A stretch of 64,000 nucleotides of DNA from Pampus argenteus (taxonomy: Eukaryota > Chordata > Actinopteri > Scombriformes > Stromateidae), in the NCBI GenBank assembly GCA_036937835.1, contig CM072864.1, positions 23,148,501-23,212,500 of the forward strand, read 5' to 3'. Positions 1-11,240 of this stretch are shown piece after piece. The notes under the pieces are model-generated. The model was not told the origin of the DNA and did no database searches. It saw only the letters and a list, made by a program, of their open reading frames with translations. Numbering within the stretch: position 1 is the stretch's first letter; each line of letters begins with the position of its first letter. A program made the position numbers and the translations under genes.

Positions 1-1020
1 ATTGGTAAAAATAGCTTTGTCTTAGGCCAAAACTGACAACTACAGTTTTTCTTAAACAAGGAGCAATATTTTCAATCAAAACCATGTTTGCCATCAACAA
101 GTAACTGATTTCTAATGATTAGGACCAAAAAACACACTTCTGAGAGCTTCCTGCAGCTTTTACTGTAACATTTGTAAAAATAGCTTTCTCTCAGGCCAAA
201 ACTGACAACTACAGTTTTTCTTAAACAAGGAGCAATATTTTCAATCAAAACCATGTTTGCCATCAACAAGTAACTGATTTCTAATGATTAGGACCAAAAA
301 ACTCACTTCTGAGAGCTTCCTGCAGCTTTTACTGTAACATTTGTAAAAATAGCTTTCTCTCAGGCCAAAACTGACAACTACAGTTTTTCTTAAACAAGGA
401 GCAATATTTTCAATCAAAACCATGTTTGCCATCAACAAGTAACTGATTTCTAATGATTAGGACCAAAAAACTCACTTCTGAGAGCTTCCTGCAGCTTTTA
501 CTGTAACATTTGTAAAAATAGCTTTCTCTCAGGCCAAAACTGACAACTACAGTTTTTCTTAAACAAGGAGCAATATTTTCAATCAAAACCATGTTTGCCA
601 TCAACAAGTAACTGATTTCTAATGATTAGGACCAAAAAACTCACTTCTGAGAGCTTCCTGCAGCTTTTACTGTAACATTTGTAAAAATAGCTTTCTCTCA
701 GGCCAAAACTGACAACTACAGTTTTTCTTAAACAATGAGCAAGATTTTCAATCAAAACCATGTTTGCCATCAACAGGTAACTGATTTCTAATGATTAGGA
801 CCAAAAAACTCACTTCTGAGAGCTTCCTGCAGCTTTTACTGTAACATTTGTAAAAATAGCTTTCTCTCAGCCCAAAACTGACAACTACAGTTATCTTAAA
901 CAAGGAGCAATATTTTTAATCAAAACCATGTTTGCCATCAACAAGTAACTGATTTCTAATGATTAGGACCAAAAACTCACTTCTGAGAGCTTCCTGCAGC
1001 TTTTACTGTAACATTTGTAA
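1..1020 (-). repeat. 169-bp monomer sub-array of M1
   Basis: About six monomers of the short class, lacking the left arm of the palindrome (they read CTTTCTCTCAGGCC on this strand). The first partial monomer has an unusual ATTGGTAAAAATAG and CTTTGTCTTAGG pair that recurs only near 27070. Positions near 880-900 have ACAGTTATCTT, a one-base-shorter variant also present near 20532, 25165 and 63895. The last short monomers carry single-base deletions in A tracts. Confidence 0.93.
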
Positions 1021-4000
1021 AAATAGCTTTCTCTCGGCGAGAGAAGGCCAAAACTGACAACTACAGTTTTTCTCAAACAAGGAGCAATATTTTCAATCAA
1101 AACCATGTTTGCCATCAACAAGTAACTTATTTCTAATGATTAAGAGCAAAAAACTCACATCTGAGAGCTTCCTGCAGCTTTTATTGTAACATTTGTAAAA
1201 ATAGCTTTCTCTCGTCGAGAGAAGGCCAAAACTGACAACTACAGTTTTTCTTAAACAAGGAGCAATATTTTCAATCAAAACCATGTTTGCCATCAAGAAG
1301 TAATTTATTTCTAATGATTAGTACCAAAAAACTTACTTCTGAGAGCTTCCTGCAGCTTTTATTGTAACATTTGTAAAAATAGCTTTCTCTCGGCGAGAGA
1401 AGGCCAAAACTGACAACTACAGTTTTTCTTAAACAAGGAGCAATATTTTCAATCAAAACCATGTTTGCCATCAAGAAGTAATTTATTTCTAATGATTAGG
1501 AGTAAAAAACTCACTTCTGAGAGCTTCCTGCAGCTTTTATTGTAACATTTGTAAAGATAGCTTTCTCTCGGCGAGAGAAGGCCAAAACTGACAACTACAG
1601 TTTTTCTCAAACAAGGAGCAATATTTTCAATCAAAACCATGTTTGCCATCAACAAGTAACTGATTTCTAATGATTATGACCAAAAAACTCACTTCTGAGA
1701 GCTTCCTGCAGCTTTTACTGTAACATTTGTAAAAATAGCTTTCTCTCGGCGAGAGAAGGCCAAAACTGACAACTACAGTTTTTCTTAAACAAGGAGCAAT
1801 ATTTTCAATCAAAACCATGTTTGCCATCAAGAAGTAATTTATTTCTAATGATTAGGAGGAAAAAACTCATTTCTGAGAGCTTCCTGCAGCTTTTATTGTA
1901 ACATTTGTAAATATAGCTTTCTCTCGGCGAGAGAAGGCCAAAACTGACAACTACAGTTTTTCTCAAACAAGGAGCAATATTTTCAATCAAAACCATGTTT
2001 GCCATCAACAAGTAACTTATTTCTAATGATTAAGAGCAAAAAACTCACTTCTGAGAGCTTCCTGCAGCTTTTACTGTAACATTTGTAAAAATAGCTTTCT
2101 CTCGGCGAGAGAAGGCCAAAACTGACAACTACAGTTTTTCTCAAACAAGGAGCAATATTTTCAATCAAAACCATGTTTGCCATCAACAAGTAACTGATTT
2201 CTAACGATTAGGAGCAAAAAACTCACTTCTGAGAGCTTCCTGCAGCTTTTACTGTAACATTTGTAAAAATAGCTTTCTCTCGGCGAGAGAAGGCCAAAAC
2301 TGACAACTACAGTTTTTCTTAAACAAGGAGCAATATTTTCAATCAAAACCATGTTTGCCATCAAGAAGTAACTGATTTCTAATGATTAGTACCAAAAAAC
2401 TTACTTCTGAGAGCTTCCTGCAGCTTTTATTGTAACATTTGTAAAAATAGCTTTCTCTCGGCGAGAGAAGGCCAAAACTGACAACTACAGTTTTTCTTAA
2501 ACAAGGAGCAATATTTTCAATCAAAACCATGTTTGCCATCAAGAAGTAATTTATTTCTAATGATTAGGAGGAAAAAACTCACTTCTGAGAGCTTCCTGCA
2601 GCTTTTATTGTAACATTTGTAAATATAGCTTTCTCTCGGCGAGAGAAGGCCAAAACTGACAACTACAGTTTTTCTCAAACAAGGAGCAATATTTTCAATC
2701 AAAACCATGTTTGCCATCAACAAGTAACTTATTTCTAATGATTAAGAGCAAAAAACTCACTTCTGAGAGCTTCCTGCAGCTTTTACTGTAACATTTGTAA
2801 AAATAGCTTTCTCTCGGCGAGAGAAGGCCAAAACTGACAACTACAGTTTTTCTCAAACAAGGAGCCATATTTTCAATCAAAACCATGTTTGCCATCAACA
2901 AGTAACTGATTTCTAATGATTAGGAGCAAAAAACTCACTTCTGAGAGCTTCCTGCAGCTTTTACTGTAACATTTGTAAAAATAGCTTTCTCTCGGCGAGA
3001 GAAGGCCAAAACTGACAACTACAGTTTTTCTTAAACAAGGAGCAATATTTTCAATCAAAACCATGTTTGCCATCAAGAAGTAACTGATTTCTAATGATTA
3101 GTACCAAAAAACTTACTTCTGAGAGCTTCCTGCAGCTTTTATTGTAACATTTGTAAAAATAGCTTTCTCTCGGCGAGAGAAGGCCAAAACTGACAACTAC
3201 AGTTTTTCTTAAACAAGGAGCAATATTTTCAATCAAAACCATGTTTGCCATCAAGAAGTAATTTATTTCTAATGATTAGGAGCAAAAAACTCACTTCTGA
3301 GAGCTTCCTGCAGCTTTTATTGTAACATTTGTAAATATAGCTTTCTCTCGGCGAGAGAAGGCCAAAACTGACAACTACAGTTTTTCTCAAACAAGGAGCA
3401 ATATTTTCAATCAAAACCATGTTTGCCATCAACAAGTAACTTATTTCTAATGATTAAGAGCAAAAAACTCACTTCTGAGAGCTTCCTGCAGCTTTTTACT
3501 GTAACATTTGTAAAAATAGCTTTCTCTCGGCGAGAGAAGGCCAAAACTGACAACTACAGTTTTTCTTAAACAAGGAGCAATATTTTCAATCAAAACCATG
3601 TTTGCCATCAACAAGTAACTGATTTCTAATGATTATGACCAAAAAACTCACTTCTGAGAACTTCCTGCAGCTTTTACTGTAACATTTGTAAAAATAGCTT
3701 TCTCTCGGCGAGAGAAGGCCAAAACTGACAACTACAGTTTTTCTTAAACAAGGAGCAATATTTTCAATCAAAACCATGTTTGCCATCAACAAGTAACTGA
3801 TTTCTAATGATTAGTACCAAAAAACTTACTTCTGAGAGCTTCCTGCAGCTTTTATTGTAACATTTGTAAAAATAGCTTTCTCTCGGCGAGAGAAGGCCAA
3901 AACTGACAACTACAGTTTTTCTTAAACAAGGAGCAATATTTTCAATCAAAACCATGTTTGCCTTCAACAAGTAACTGATTTCTATTGATTAGGAGCAAAA

Positions 4001-4154
4001 AACTCATATCTGAGAGCTTCCTGCAGCTTTTACTGTAACATTTGTAAAAATAGCTTTCTCTCGGCGAGAGAAGGCCAAAACTGACAACTACAGTTTTTCT
4101 TAAACAAGGAGCAATATTTTCAATCAAAACCATGTTTGCCATCAACAAGTAACT
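1021..4154 (-). repeat. 178-bp monomer sub-array of M1, flanking junction A1
   Basis: About 17-18 consecutive long monomers at a strict 178-bp step from 1093 to 3229. One step of 179 is caused by an extra T near 3487. Almost all carry the intact 17-bp inverted repeat (CTCTCGGCGAGAG core on this strand); one has CTCTCGTCGAGAG near 1210. This subfamily has TTTATTGTAAC and AAGAAGTAATTTA variants not seen on the plus side of the junction. The two flanks of A1 are therefore different long subfamilies. Confidence 0.94.
1805..3585 (-). repeat. Four-monomer higher-order repeat, period 712 bp
   Basis: Diagnostic variants repeat every 712 bp (4 x 178). The rare GTAAATATAG lies at 1911, 2623 and 3335 (position of its ATATAG). 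The monomers starting at 1805, 2517 and 3229 share GAAGTAATTTATTTC. Those at 1983 and 2695 share AACTTATTTCTAATGATTAAGAGC. There are two full copies and about half of a third, which then changes to a TGATTATGACC variant. The middle GTAAATATAG is missing in the downstream duplicate (near 26900). Confidence 0.88.
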
Positions 4155-4198
4155 GGCTCCTTATATAAAATATATATATATTTATAAAATATGGCTCC
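4155..4198. other. Orientation-switch junction A1, 32-bp AT-only core
   Basis: The minus-oriented array stops after CAACAAGTAACTG and the plus-oriented array starts at ATGGCTCCTTG. Between two copies of GGCTCC (4155-4160 and 4193-4198) lie 32 bases, 4161-4192, made only of A and T. They include an alternating TA run and form an imperfect palindrome. This is the only sequence here, apart from its duplicate at 28245, that does not align to the monomer. It could be a remnant of the original insertion or recombination site, or a template-switch product. It contains TATATAAAA, which resembles a TATA box, but I have no evidence of promoter use. Confidence 0.9.
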
Positions 4199-5604
4199 TT
4201 GTTTAAGTAAAACTTTAGTTGTCAGTTTTGGCCTTCTCTCGCCGAGAGAAAGCTATTTTTACAAATGTTACAGTAAAAGCTGCAGGAAGCTCTCTGAAAG
4301 TGAGTTTTTTGGTCCCAATCATTAGAAATCAGTTACTTGTTGATAGCAAACATGGTTTTGATTGAAAATATGGCTCCTTTTTAAAGAAAAACTATAGTTG
4401 TCAGTTTTGGCCTTCTCTCGCTGAGAGAAAGCTATTTTTACAAATGTTACAGTAAAAGCTGCAGAAAGCTCTCAGAAGTGATTTTTTTGGTCCTAATCAT
4501 TAGAAATTAGTTACTTGTTGATGGCAAACATGGTTTTGATTAAAAATATGGCTCCTTGTTTAAAAAAAACTATAGTTGTCAGTTTTGGGCTTCTCTCGCC
4601 GAGAGAAAGCTATTTTTACAAATGTTACAGTAAAAGCTGCAGGAAGCTCTCAGAAGTGAGTTTTTTGCTCCTAATCATTAGAAACTAGTTACTTGTTGAT
4701 GGCAAACATGGTTTTGATTAAAAATATGGCTCCTTGTTTAAAAAAAACTATAGTTGTCAGTTTTGGGCTTCTCTCGCCGAGAGAAAGCTATTTTTACAAA
4801 TGTTACAGTAAAAGCTGCAGAAAGCTCTCAGAAGTGAGTTTTTTGGTCCTAATCATTAGAAATTAGTTACTTGTTGATGGCAAACATGGTTTTGATTGAA
4901 AATATGGCTCCTTTTTTAAGAAAAACTATAGTTGTCAGTTTTGGCCTTCTCTCGCTGAGAGAAAGCTATTTTTACAAATGTTACAGTAAAAGCTGCAGAA
5001 AGCTCTCTGAAGTGAGGTTTTTGCTCCTTATCATTAGAAATCAGTTACTTGTTGATGGCAAACATGGTTTTGATTGAAAATATGGCTCTTTGTGTAAGAA
5101 AAACTATAGTTGTCAGTTTTGGGCTTCTCTCGCCGAGAGAAAGCTATTTCTACAAATGTTACTGTAAAAGCTGCAGAAAGCTCTCAGAAGTGAGTTTTTT
5201 GGTCCTAATCATTAGAAATTAGTTACTTGTTGATGGCAAACATGGTTTTGATTGAAAATATGGCTCCTTGTTTGAGAAAAACTATAGTTGTCAGTTTTGG
5301 GCTTCTCTCGCCGAGAGAGAGCTATTTTTACAAATGTTACAGTAAAAGCTGCAGGAAGCTCTCAGAAGTGAGTTTTTTGGTCCTAATCATTAGAAATCAG
5401 TTACTTGTTGATGGCAAACATGGTTTTGAATGAAAATATTGCTCCTTGTTTAAGAAAAACTGTAGTTGTCAGTTTTGGCCTCAGAGAAAGCAATTTTTAC
5501 AAATGTTACAGTAAAAGCTGCAGGAAGCTCTCAGAAGTGAGTGTTTTGGTCCTAATCATTAGAAATCAGTTACTTGTTGATGGCAAACATGGTTTTGATT
5601 GAAA
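4193..5604 (+). repeat. Eight-monomer unit: seven long plus one short
   Basis: Seven 178-bp monomers followed by one 169-bp monomer (palindrome site reduced to GGCCTCAGAG at about 5468). The unit start is marked by TCTCTGAAAG at 4291, which recurs at 5707, a step of 1416 bp. Compared with the next unit and with both units of P2, this one has two additional long monomers at 4871-5226. One carries TCTACAAATGTTACTG and TTTGTGTAAG. The plus-side long subfamily is recognisable by ATATGGCTCC and ACTATAGTTG. Confidence 0.87.
4234..4250. repeat. 17-bp inverted repeat, diagnostic of long monomers (example)
   Basis: TTCTCTCG, one central C, then CGAGAGAA form a perfect 8+1+8 inverted repeat, given here as a representative of dozens of copies. 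The short monomer differs by a 9-bp deletion that removes the left arm (GGCCTTCTCTCGCCGAGAG becomes GGCCTGAGAG). The repeat holds two CpG sites, while the short consensus has none. Decayed forms seen include CTCTCGCTGAGAG, CTCTCGCCCAGAG, CTCTTGCCCAGAG and CTCTCGCAGAGAG. It could extrude as a hairpin or bind a dimeric protein, but neither is shown. Confidence 0.9.
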
Positions 5605-6660
5605 ATATGGCTGCTTGTTTAAGAAAAACTATAGTTGTCAGTTTTGGGCTTCTCTCGCCGAGAGAAAGCTATTTTTACAAATGTTACAGTAAAAGCTGCA
5701 GGAAGCTCTCTGAAAGTGAGTTTTTTGGTCCCAATCATTAGAAATCAGTTACTTGTTGATAGCAAACATGGTTTTGATTGAAAATATGGCTCCTTTTTTA
5801 AGAAAAACTATAGTTGTCAGTTTTGGCCTTCTCTCGCTGAGAGAAAGCTATTTTTACAAATGTTACAGTAAAAGCTGCAGAAAGCTCTCAGAAGTGATTT
5901 TTTTGGTCCTAATCATTAGAAATTAGTTACTTGTTGATGGCAAACATGGTTTTGATTAAAAATATGGCTCCTTGTTTAAAAAAAACTATAGTTGTCAGTT
6001 TTGGGCTTCTCTCGCCGAGAGAAAGCTATTTTTACAAATGTTACAGTAAAAGCTGCAGGAAGCTCTCAGAAGTGAGTTTTTTGCTCCTAATCATTAGAAA
6101 CTAGTTACTTGTTGATGGCAAACATGGTTTTGATTAAAAATATGGCTCCTTGTTTAAAAAAAACTATAGTTGTCAGTTTTGGGCTTCTCTCGCCGAGAGA
6201 AAGCTATTTTTACAAATGTTACAGTAAAAGCTGCAGAAAGCTCTCAGAAGTGAGTTTTTTGGTCCTAATCATTAGAAATTAGTTACTTGTTGATGGCAAA
6301 CATGGTTTTGATTGAAAATATGGCTCCTTGTTTGAGAAAAACTATAGTTGTCAGTTTTGGGCTTCTCTCGCCGAGAGAAAGCTATTTTTACAAATGTTAC
6401 AGTAAAAGCTGCAGGAAGCTCTCAGAAGTGAGTTTTTTGGTCCTAATCATTAGAAATCAGTTACTTGTTGATGGCAAACATGGTTTTGAATGAAAATATT
6501 GCTCCTTGTTTAAGAAAAACTGTAGTTGTCAGTTTTGGCCTCAGAGAAAGCAATTTTTACAAATGTTACAGTAAAAGCTGCAGGAAGCTCTCAGAAGTGA
6601 GTGTTTTGGTCCTAATCATTAGAAATCAGTTACTTGTTGATGGCAAACATGGTTTTGATT
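5605..6660 (+). repeat. Six-monomer unit: five long plus one short, 1060-bp period
   Basis: Same monomer order as the preceding unit but without its two extra long monomers. Equivalent monomers starting at 5227 and 6287, and at 5405 and 6465, are 1060 bp apart. The unit opens with the variant ATGGCTGCTTG near 5606, which is also at the start of the second unit in P2 (near 29340). The last monomer is short (GGCCTCAGAGAAAGCAATT) and leads into the short-monomer array. Confidence 0.86.
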
Positions 6661-7312
6661 GAAAATATTGCTCCTTGTTTAAGAAAAACTGTAGTTGTCA
6701 GTTTTGGCCTGAGACAAAGCTATTTTTTACAAATGTTACAGTAAAAGCTCCAGGAAGCTCTCAGAAGTGAGTTTTTTGGTCCTAATCATTAGAAATCAGT
6801 TACTTGTTGATGGCAAACATGGTTTTGATTGAAAATATTGCTCCTTGTTTGAGAAAAACTGTAGTTGTCAGTTTTGGCCTGAGAGAAAGCTATTTTTACA
6901 AATGTTACAGTAAAAGCTGCAGGAAGCTCTCAGAAGTGAGTTTTTTGCTCCTAATCATTGGAAATTAGTTACTTGTTGATGGCAAACATGGTTTTGATTG
7001 AAAATATGGCTCCTTGTTTAAGAAAAACTGTAGTTGTCAGTTTTGGCCTGAGAGAAAGCTATTTTTTACAAATGTTACAGTAAAAGCTGCAGGAAGGTCT
7101 TAGAAGTGAGTTTTTTGGTCCTAATCATTAGAAATCAGTTACTTGTTGATGGCAAACATGGTTTTGATTGAAAATATTGCTCCTTGTTTAAGAAAAACTG
7201 TAGTTGTCAGTTTTGGCCTGAGAGAAAGCTATTTTTTACAAATGTTACAGTAAAAGCTGCAGGAAGCTCTCAGAAGTGAGTTTTTTGGTCCTAATCATTA
7301 GAAATCAGTTAC

Positions 7313-10300
7313 TTGTTGATGGCACACATGGTTTTGATTGAAAATATTGCTCCTTGTTTAAGAAAAACTGTAGTTGTCAGTGTTGGCCTTCTCTTGCCCA
7401 GAGAAAGCTATTTTTTTAACAAATGTTACAGTAAAAGCTGCAGGAAGCTCTCAGAAGTGAGTTTTTTGGTCCTAATCATTCAAAATCAGTTACTTGTTGA
7501 TGGCAAACATGGTTTTGATTGAAAATATTGCTCCTTGTTTAAGACAAACTGTAGTTGTCAGTTTTGGCCTGAGAGAAAGCTATTTTTTACAAATGTTACA
7601 GTAAAAGCTGCAGGAAGCTCTCAGAAGTGAGTTTTTTGGTCCTAATCATTAGAAATCAGTTACTTGTTGATGGCAAACATGGTTTTGATTGAAGATATTG
7701 CTCCTTGTTTAAGAAAAACTGTAGTTGTCAGTTTTGGCCTGAGAGAAAGCTATTTTTACAAATGTTACAGTAAAAGCTGCAGGAAGCTCTCAGAAGTGAG
7801 TTTTTTGGTCCTAATCATTAGAAATCAGTTACTTGTTGATGGTAAACATGGTTTTGATTGAAAATATTGCTCCTTGTTTAAGAAAAACTGTAGTTGTCAG
7901 TTTTGGCCTGAGAGAAAGCTATTTTTACAAATGTTACAGTAAAAGCTGCAGCAAGCTCTCAGAAGTGAGTTTTTTGGTCCTAATCATTAGAAATCAGTTA
8001 CTTGTTGATGGCAAACATGGTTTTGATTGAAAATATTGCTCCTTGTTTAAGAAAAACTGTAGTTGTCAGTTTTGGCCTCAGAGAAAGCAATTTTTACAAA
8101 TGTTACAGTAAAAGCTGCAGGAAGCTCTCAGAAGTGAGTTTTTTGGTCCTAATCATTAGAAATGAGTTACTTGTTGATGGTAAACATGGTTTTGAATGAA
8201 AATATTGCTCCTTGTTTAAGAAAAACTGTAGTTGTCAGTTTTGGCCTGAGAGAAAGCTATTTTTACTAATGTTACAGTAAAAGCTGCAGGAAGCTCTCAG
8301 AAGTGAGTTTTTTGGTCCTAATCATTAGAAATGAGTTACTTGTTGATGGCAAACATGGTTTTGATTGAAAATATTGCTCCTTGTTTAAGAAAAACTGTAG
8401 TTGTCAGTTTTGGCCTTCTCTCGCCCAGAGAAAGCTATTTTTACAAATGTTACAGTAAAAGCTGCAGGAAGCTCTCAGAAGTGAGTTTTTTGGTCCTAAT
8501 CATTAGAAATCAGTTACTTGTTGATGGTAAACATGGTTTTGAATGAAAATATTGCTCCTTGTTTAAGAAAAACTGTAGTTGTCAGTTTTGGCCTGAGAGA
8601 AAGCTATTTTTACTAATGTTACAGTAAAAGCTGCAGGAAGCTCTCAGAAGTGAGTTTTTTGGTCCTAATCATTAGAAATGAGTTACTTGTTGATGGCAAA
8701 CATGGTTTTGATTGAAAATATTGCTCCTTGTTTAAGAAAAACTGTAGTTGTCAGTTTTGGCCTGAGAGAAAGCTATTTTTACAAATGTTACAGTAAAAGC
8801 TGCAGGAAGCTCTCAGAAGTGAGTTTTTTGGTCCTAATCATTAGAAATCAGTTACTTGTTGATGGTAAACATGGTTTTGAATGAAAATATTGCTCCTTGT
8901 TTAAGAAAAACTGTAGTTGTCAGTTTTGGCCTGAGAGAAAGCTATTTTTACTAATGTTACAGTAAAAGCTGCAGGAAGCTCTCAGAAGTGAGTTTTTTGG
9001 TCCTAATCATTAGAAATCAGTTACTTGTTGATGGCAAACATGGTTTTGATTGAAAATATTGCTCCTTGTTTAAGAAAAACTGTAGTTGTCAGTTTTGGCC
9101 TCAGAGAAAGCTATTTTTACAAATGTTACAGTAAAAGCTGCAGGAAGGTCTCAGAAGTGAGTTTTTTGGTCCTAATCATCAGAAACCAGTTACTTGTTGA
9201 TGGCAAACATGGTTTTGATTGAAAATATTGCTCCTTGTTTAAGAAAAACTGTAGTTGTCAGTTTTGGCCTGAGAGAAAGCTATTTTTACAAATGTTACAG
9301 TAAAAGCTGCAGGAAGCTCTCAGAAGTGAGTTTTTTGGTCCTAATCATTAGAAATCAGTTACTTGTTGATGGCAAACATAGTTTTGATTGAAAACATTGC
9401 TCCTTGTTTAAGAAAAACTGTAGTTGTCAGTTTTGGCCTGAGAGAAAGCTATTTTTACAAATGTTACAGTAAAAGCTGCAGGAAGCTCTCAGAAGTGAGT
9501 TTTTTGGTACTAATCATTAGAAATCAGTTACTTGTTGATGGCAAACATGGTTTTGATTGAAAATATTGCTCCTTGTTTAAGAAAAACTGTAGTTGTCAGT
9601 GTTGGCCTTCTCTTGCCCAGAGAAAGCTATTTTTTTAACAAATGTTACAGTAAAAGCTGCAGGAAGCTCTCAGAAGTGAATTTTTTGGTCCTAATCATTC
9701 AAAATCAGTTACTTGTTGATGGCAAACATGGTTTTGATTGAAAATATTTCTCCTTGTTTAAGACAAACTGTAGTTGTCAGTTTTGGCCTGAGAGAAAGCT
9801 ATTTTTTACAAATGTTACAGTAAAAGCTGCAGGAAGCTCTCAGAAGTGAGTTTTTTGGTCCTAATCATTAGAAATCAGTTACTTGTTGATGGCAAACATG
9901 GTTTTGATTGAAGATATTGCTCCTTGTTTAAGAAAAACTGTAGTTGTCAGTTTTGGCCTGAGAGAAAGCTATTTTTACAAATGTTACAGTAAAAGCTGCA
10001 GGAAGCTCTCAGAAGTGAGTTTTTTGGTCCTAATCATTAGAAATCAGTTACTTGTTGATGGTAAACATGGTTTTGATTGAAAATATTGCTCCTTGTTTAA
10101 GAAAAACTGTAGTTGTCAGTTTTGGCCTGAGAGAAAGCTATTTTTACAAATGTTACAGTAAAAGCTGCAGCAAGCTCTCAGAAGTGAGTTTTTTGGTCCT
10201 AATCATTAGAAATCAGTTACTTGTTGATGGCAAACATGGTTTTGATTGAAAATATTGCTCCTTGTTTAAGAAAAACTGTAGTTGTCAGTTTTGGCCTCAG

Positions 10301-11240
10301 AGAAAGCAATTTTTACAAATGTTACAGTAAAAGCTGCAGGAAGCTCTCAGAAGTGAGTTTTTTGGTCCTAATCATTAGAAATCAGTTACTTGTTTATGGT
10401 AAACATGGTTTTGAATGAAAATATTGCTCCTTGTTTAAGAAAAACTGTAGTTGTCAGTTTTGGCCTGAGAGAAAGCTATTTTTACTAATGTTACAGTAAA
10501 AGCTGCAGGAAGCTCTCAGAAGTGAGTTTTTTGGTCCTAATCATTAGAAATGAGTTACTTGTTGATGGCAAACATGGTTTTGATTGAAAATATTGCTCCT
10601 TGTTTAAGAAAAACTGTAGTTGTCAGTTTTGGCCTTCTCTCGCCCAGAGAAAGCTATTTTTACAAATGTTACAGTAAAAGCTGCAGGAAGCTCTCAGAAG
10701 TGAGTTTTTTGGTCCTAATCATTAGAAATCAGTTACTTGTTGATGGTAAACATGGTTTTGAATGAAAATATTGCTCCTTGTTTAAGAAAAACTGTAGTTG
10801 TCAGTTTTGGCCTGAGAGAAAGCTATTTTTACTAATGTTACAGTAAAAGCTGCAGGAAGCTCTCAGAAGTGAGTTTTTTGGTCCTAATCATTAGAAATGA
10901 GTTACTTGTTGATGGCAAACATGGTTTTGATTGAAAATATTGCTCCTTGTTTAAGAAAAACTGTAGTTGTCAGTTTTGGCCTGAGAGAAAGCTATTTTTA
11001 CAAATGTTACAGTAAAAGCTGCAGGAAGCTCTCAGAAGTGAGTTTTTTGGTCCTAATCATTAGAAATCAGTTACTTGTTGATGGTAAACATGGTTTTGAA
11101 TGAAAATATTGCTCCTTGTTTAAGAAAAACTGTAGTTGTCAGTTTTGGCCTGAGAGAAAGCTATTTTTACTAATGTTACAGTAAAAGCTGCAGGAAGCTC
11201 TCAGAAGTGAGTTTTTTGGTCCTAATCATTAGAAATGAGT
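7313..11240 (+). repeat. Higher-order repeat, 2219-bp period, about 1.8 copies
   Basis: Monomers starting at 7313, 7664, 7833, 8002, 8331 and 8678 recur at 9532, 9883, 10052, 10221, 10550 and 10897, exactly 2219 bp later (13 monomers). Shared private variants include TATTTTTTTAAC in the first monomer, GAAGATATTGCTCC in the second, GCTGCAGCAAGC in the third and ACTAATGTTAC in several later ones. The match ends near 11240, where a short monomer is replaced by a long one. Confidence 0.88.

Larger units (their letters stand above)
1..4154 (-). repeat. Satellite block M1, inverted orientation
   Basis: This is a head-to-tail array of about 24 satellite monomers, all reading on the minus strand. 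The window begins inside a monomer, so the block continues to the left. Monomers to about 1020 are the 169-bp class and the rest are the 178-bp class. The block ends abruptly at the AT-only junction after CAACAAGTAACTG. It is nearly identical to 24278-28244 at an offset of 24277 bp, falling to 24090 bp after a 187-bp length change. No non-satellite sequence was seen. The assignment as satellite is certain from the repeat itself. The chromosomal role is inferred. Confidence 0.97.
1..8199. repeat. Segmental duplication, copy 1 (partner 24278-32608)
   Basis: Monomer order and private variants in this stretch recur downstream across an orientation switch. The offset is 24277 bp at 579-2700, 24090 bp at 3051-4700, 23734 bp at 5227-7313 and 24409 bp at 7664-8199. 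Each step in offset is close to a whole number of monomers: a net 187-bp loss, a 356-bp loss and a 675-bp gain in the second copy. Both copies contain the same AT-only junction. The true left end lies outside the window. The right end is where variant order stops matching, just after 8199. Confidence 0.85.

Noticed and set aside
4161..4192. TATA-box promoter at the A junction
   Set aside because: TATATAAAA is expected by chance in a 32-base AT-only tract. No initiator, gene or transcript evidence is visible.
4155..4198. Transposon end or insertion sequence at the orientation switch
   Set aside because: There is no transposase, no long terminal inverted repeat of foreign sequence and no clear target duplication beyond GGCTCC, which is itself part of the monomer.
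4234..4250. CENP-B box in the long monomer
   Set aside because: The 17-bp site lacks the required TTCG and CGGG elements in the right spacing, and short monomers have no CpG at all.
4234..4250. Bacterial-type hairpin terminator
   Set aside because: The inverted repeat recurs every 178 bp in a satellite, is not downstream of a gene, and has no following T run at the right distance.
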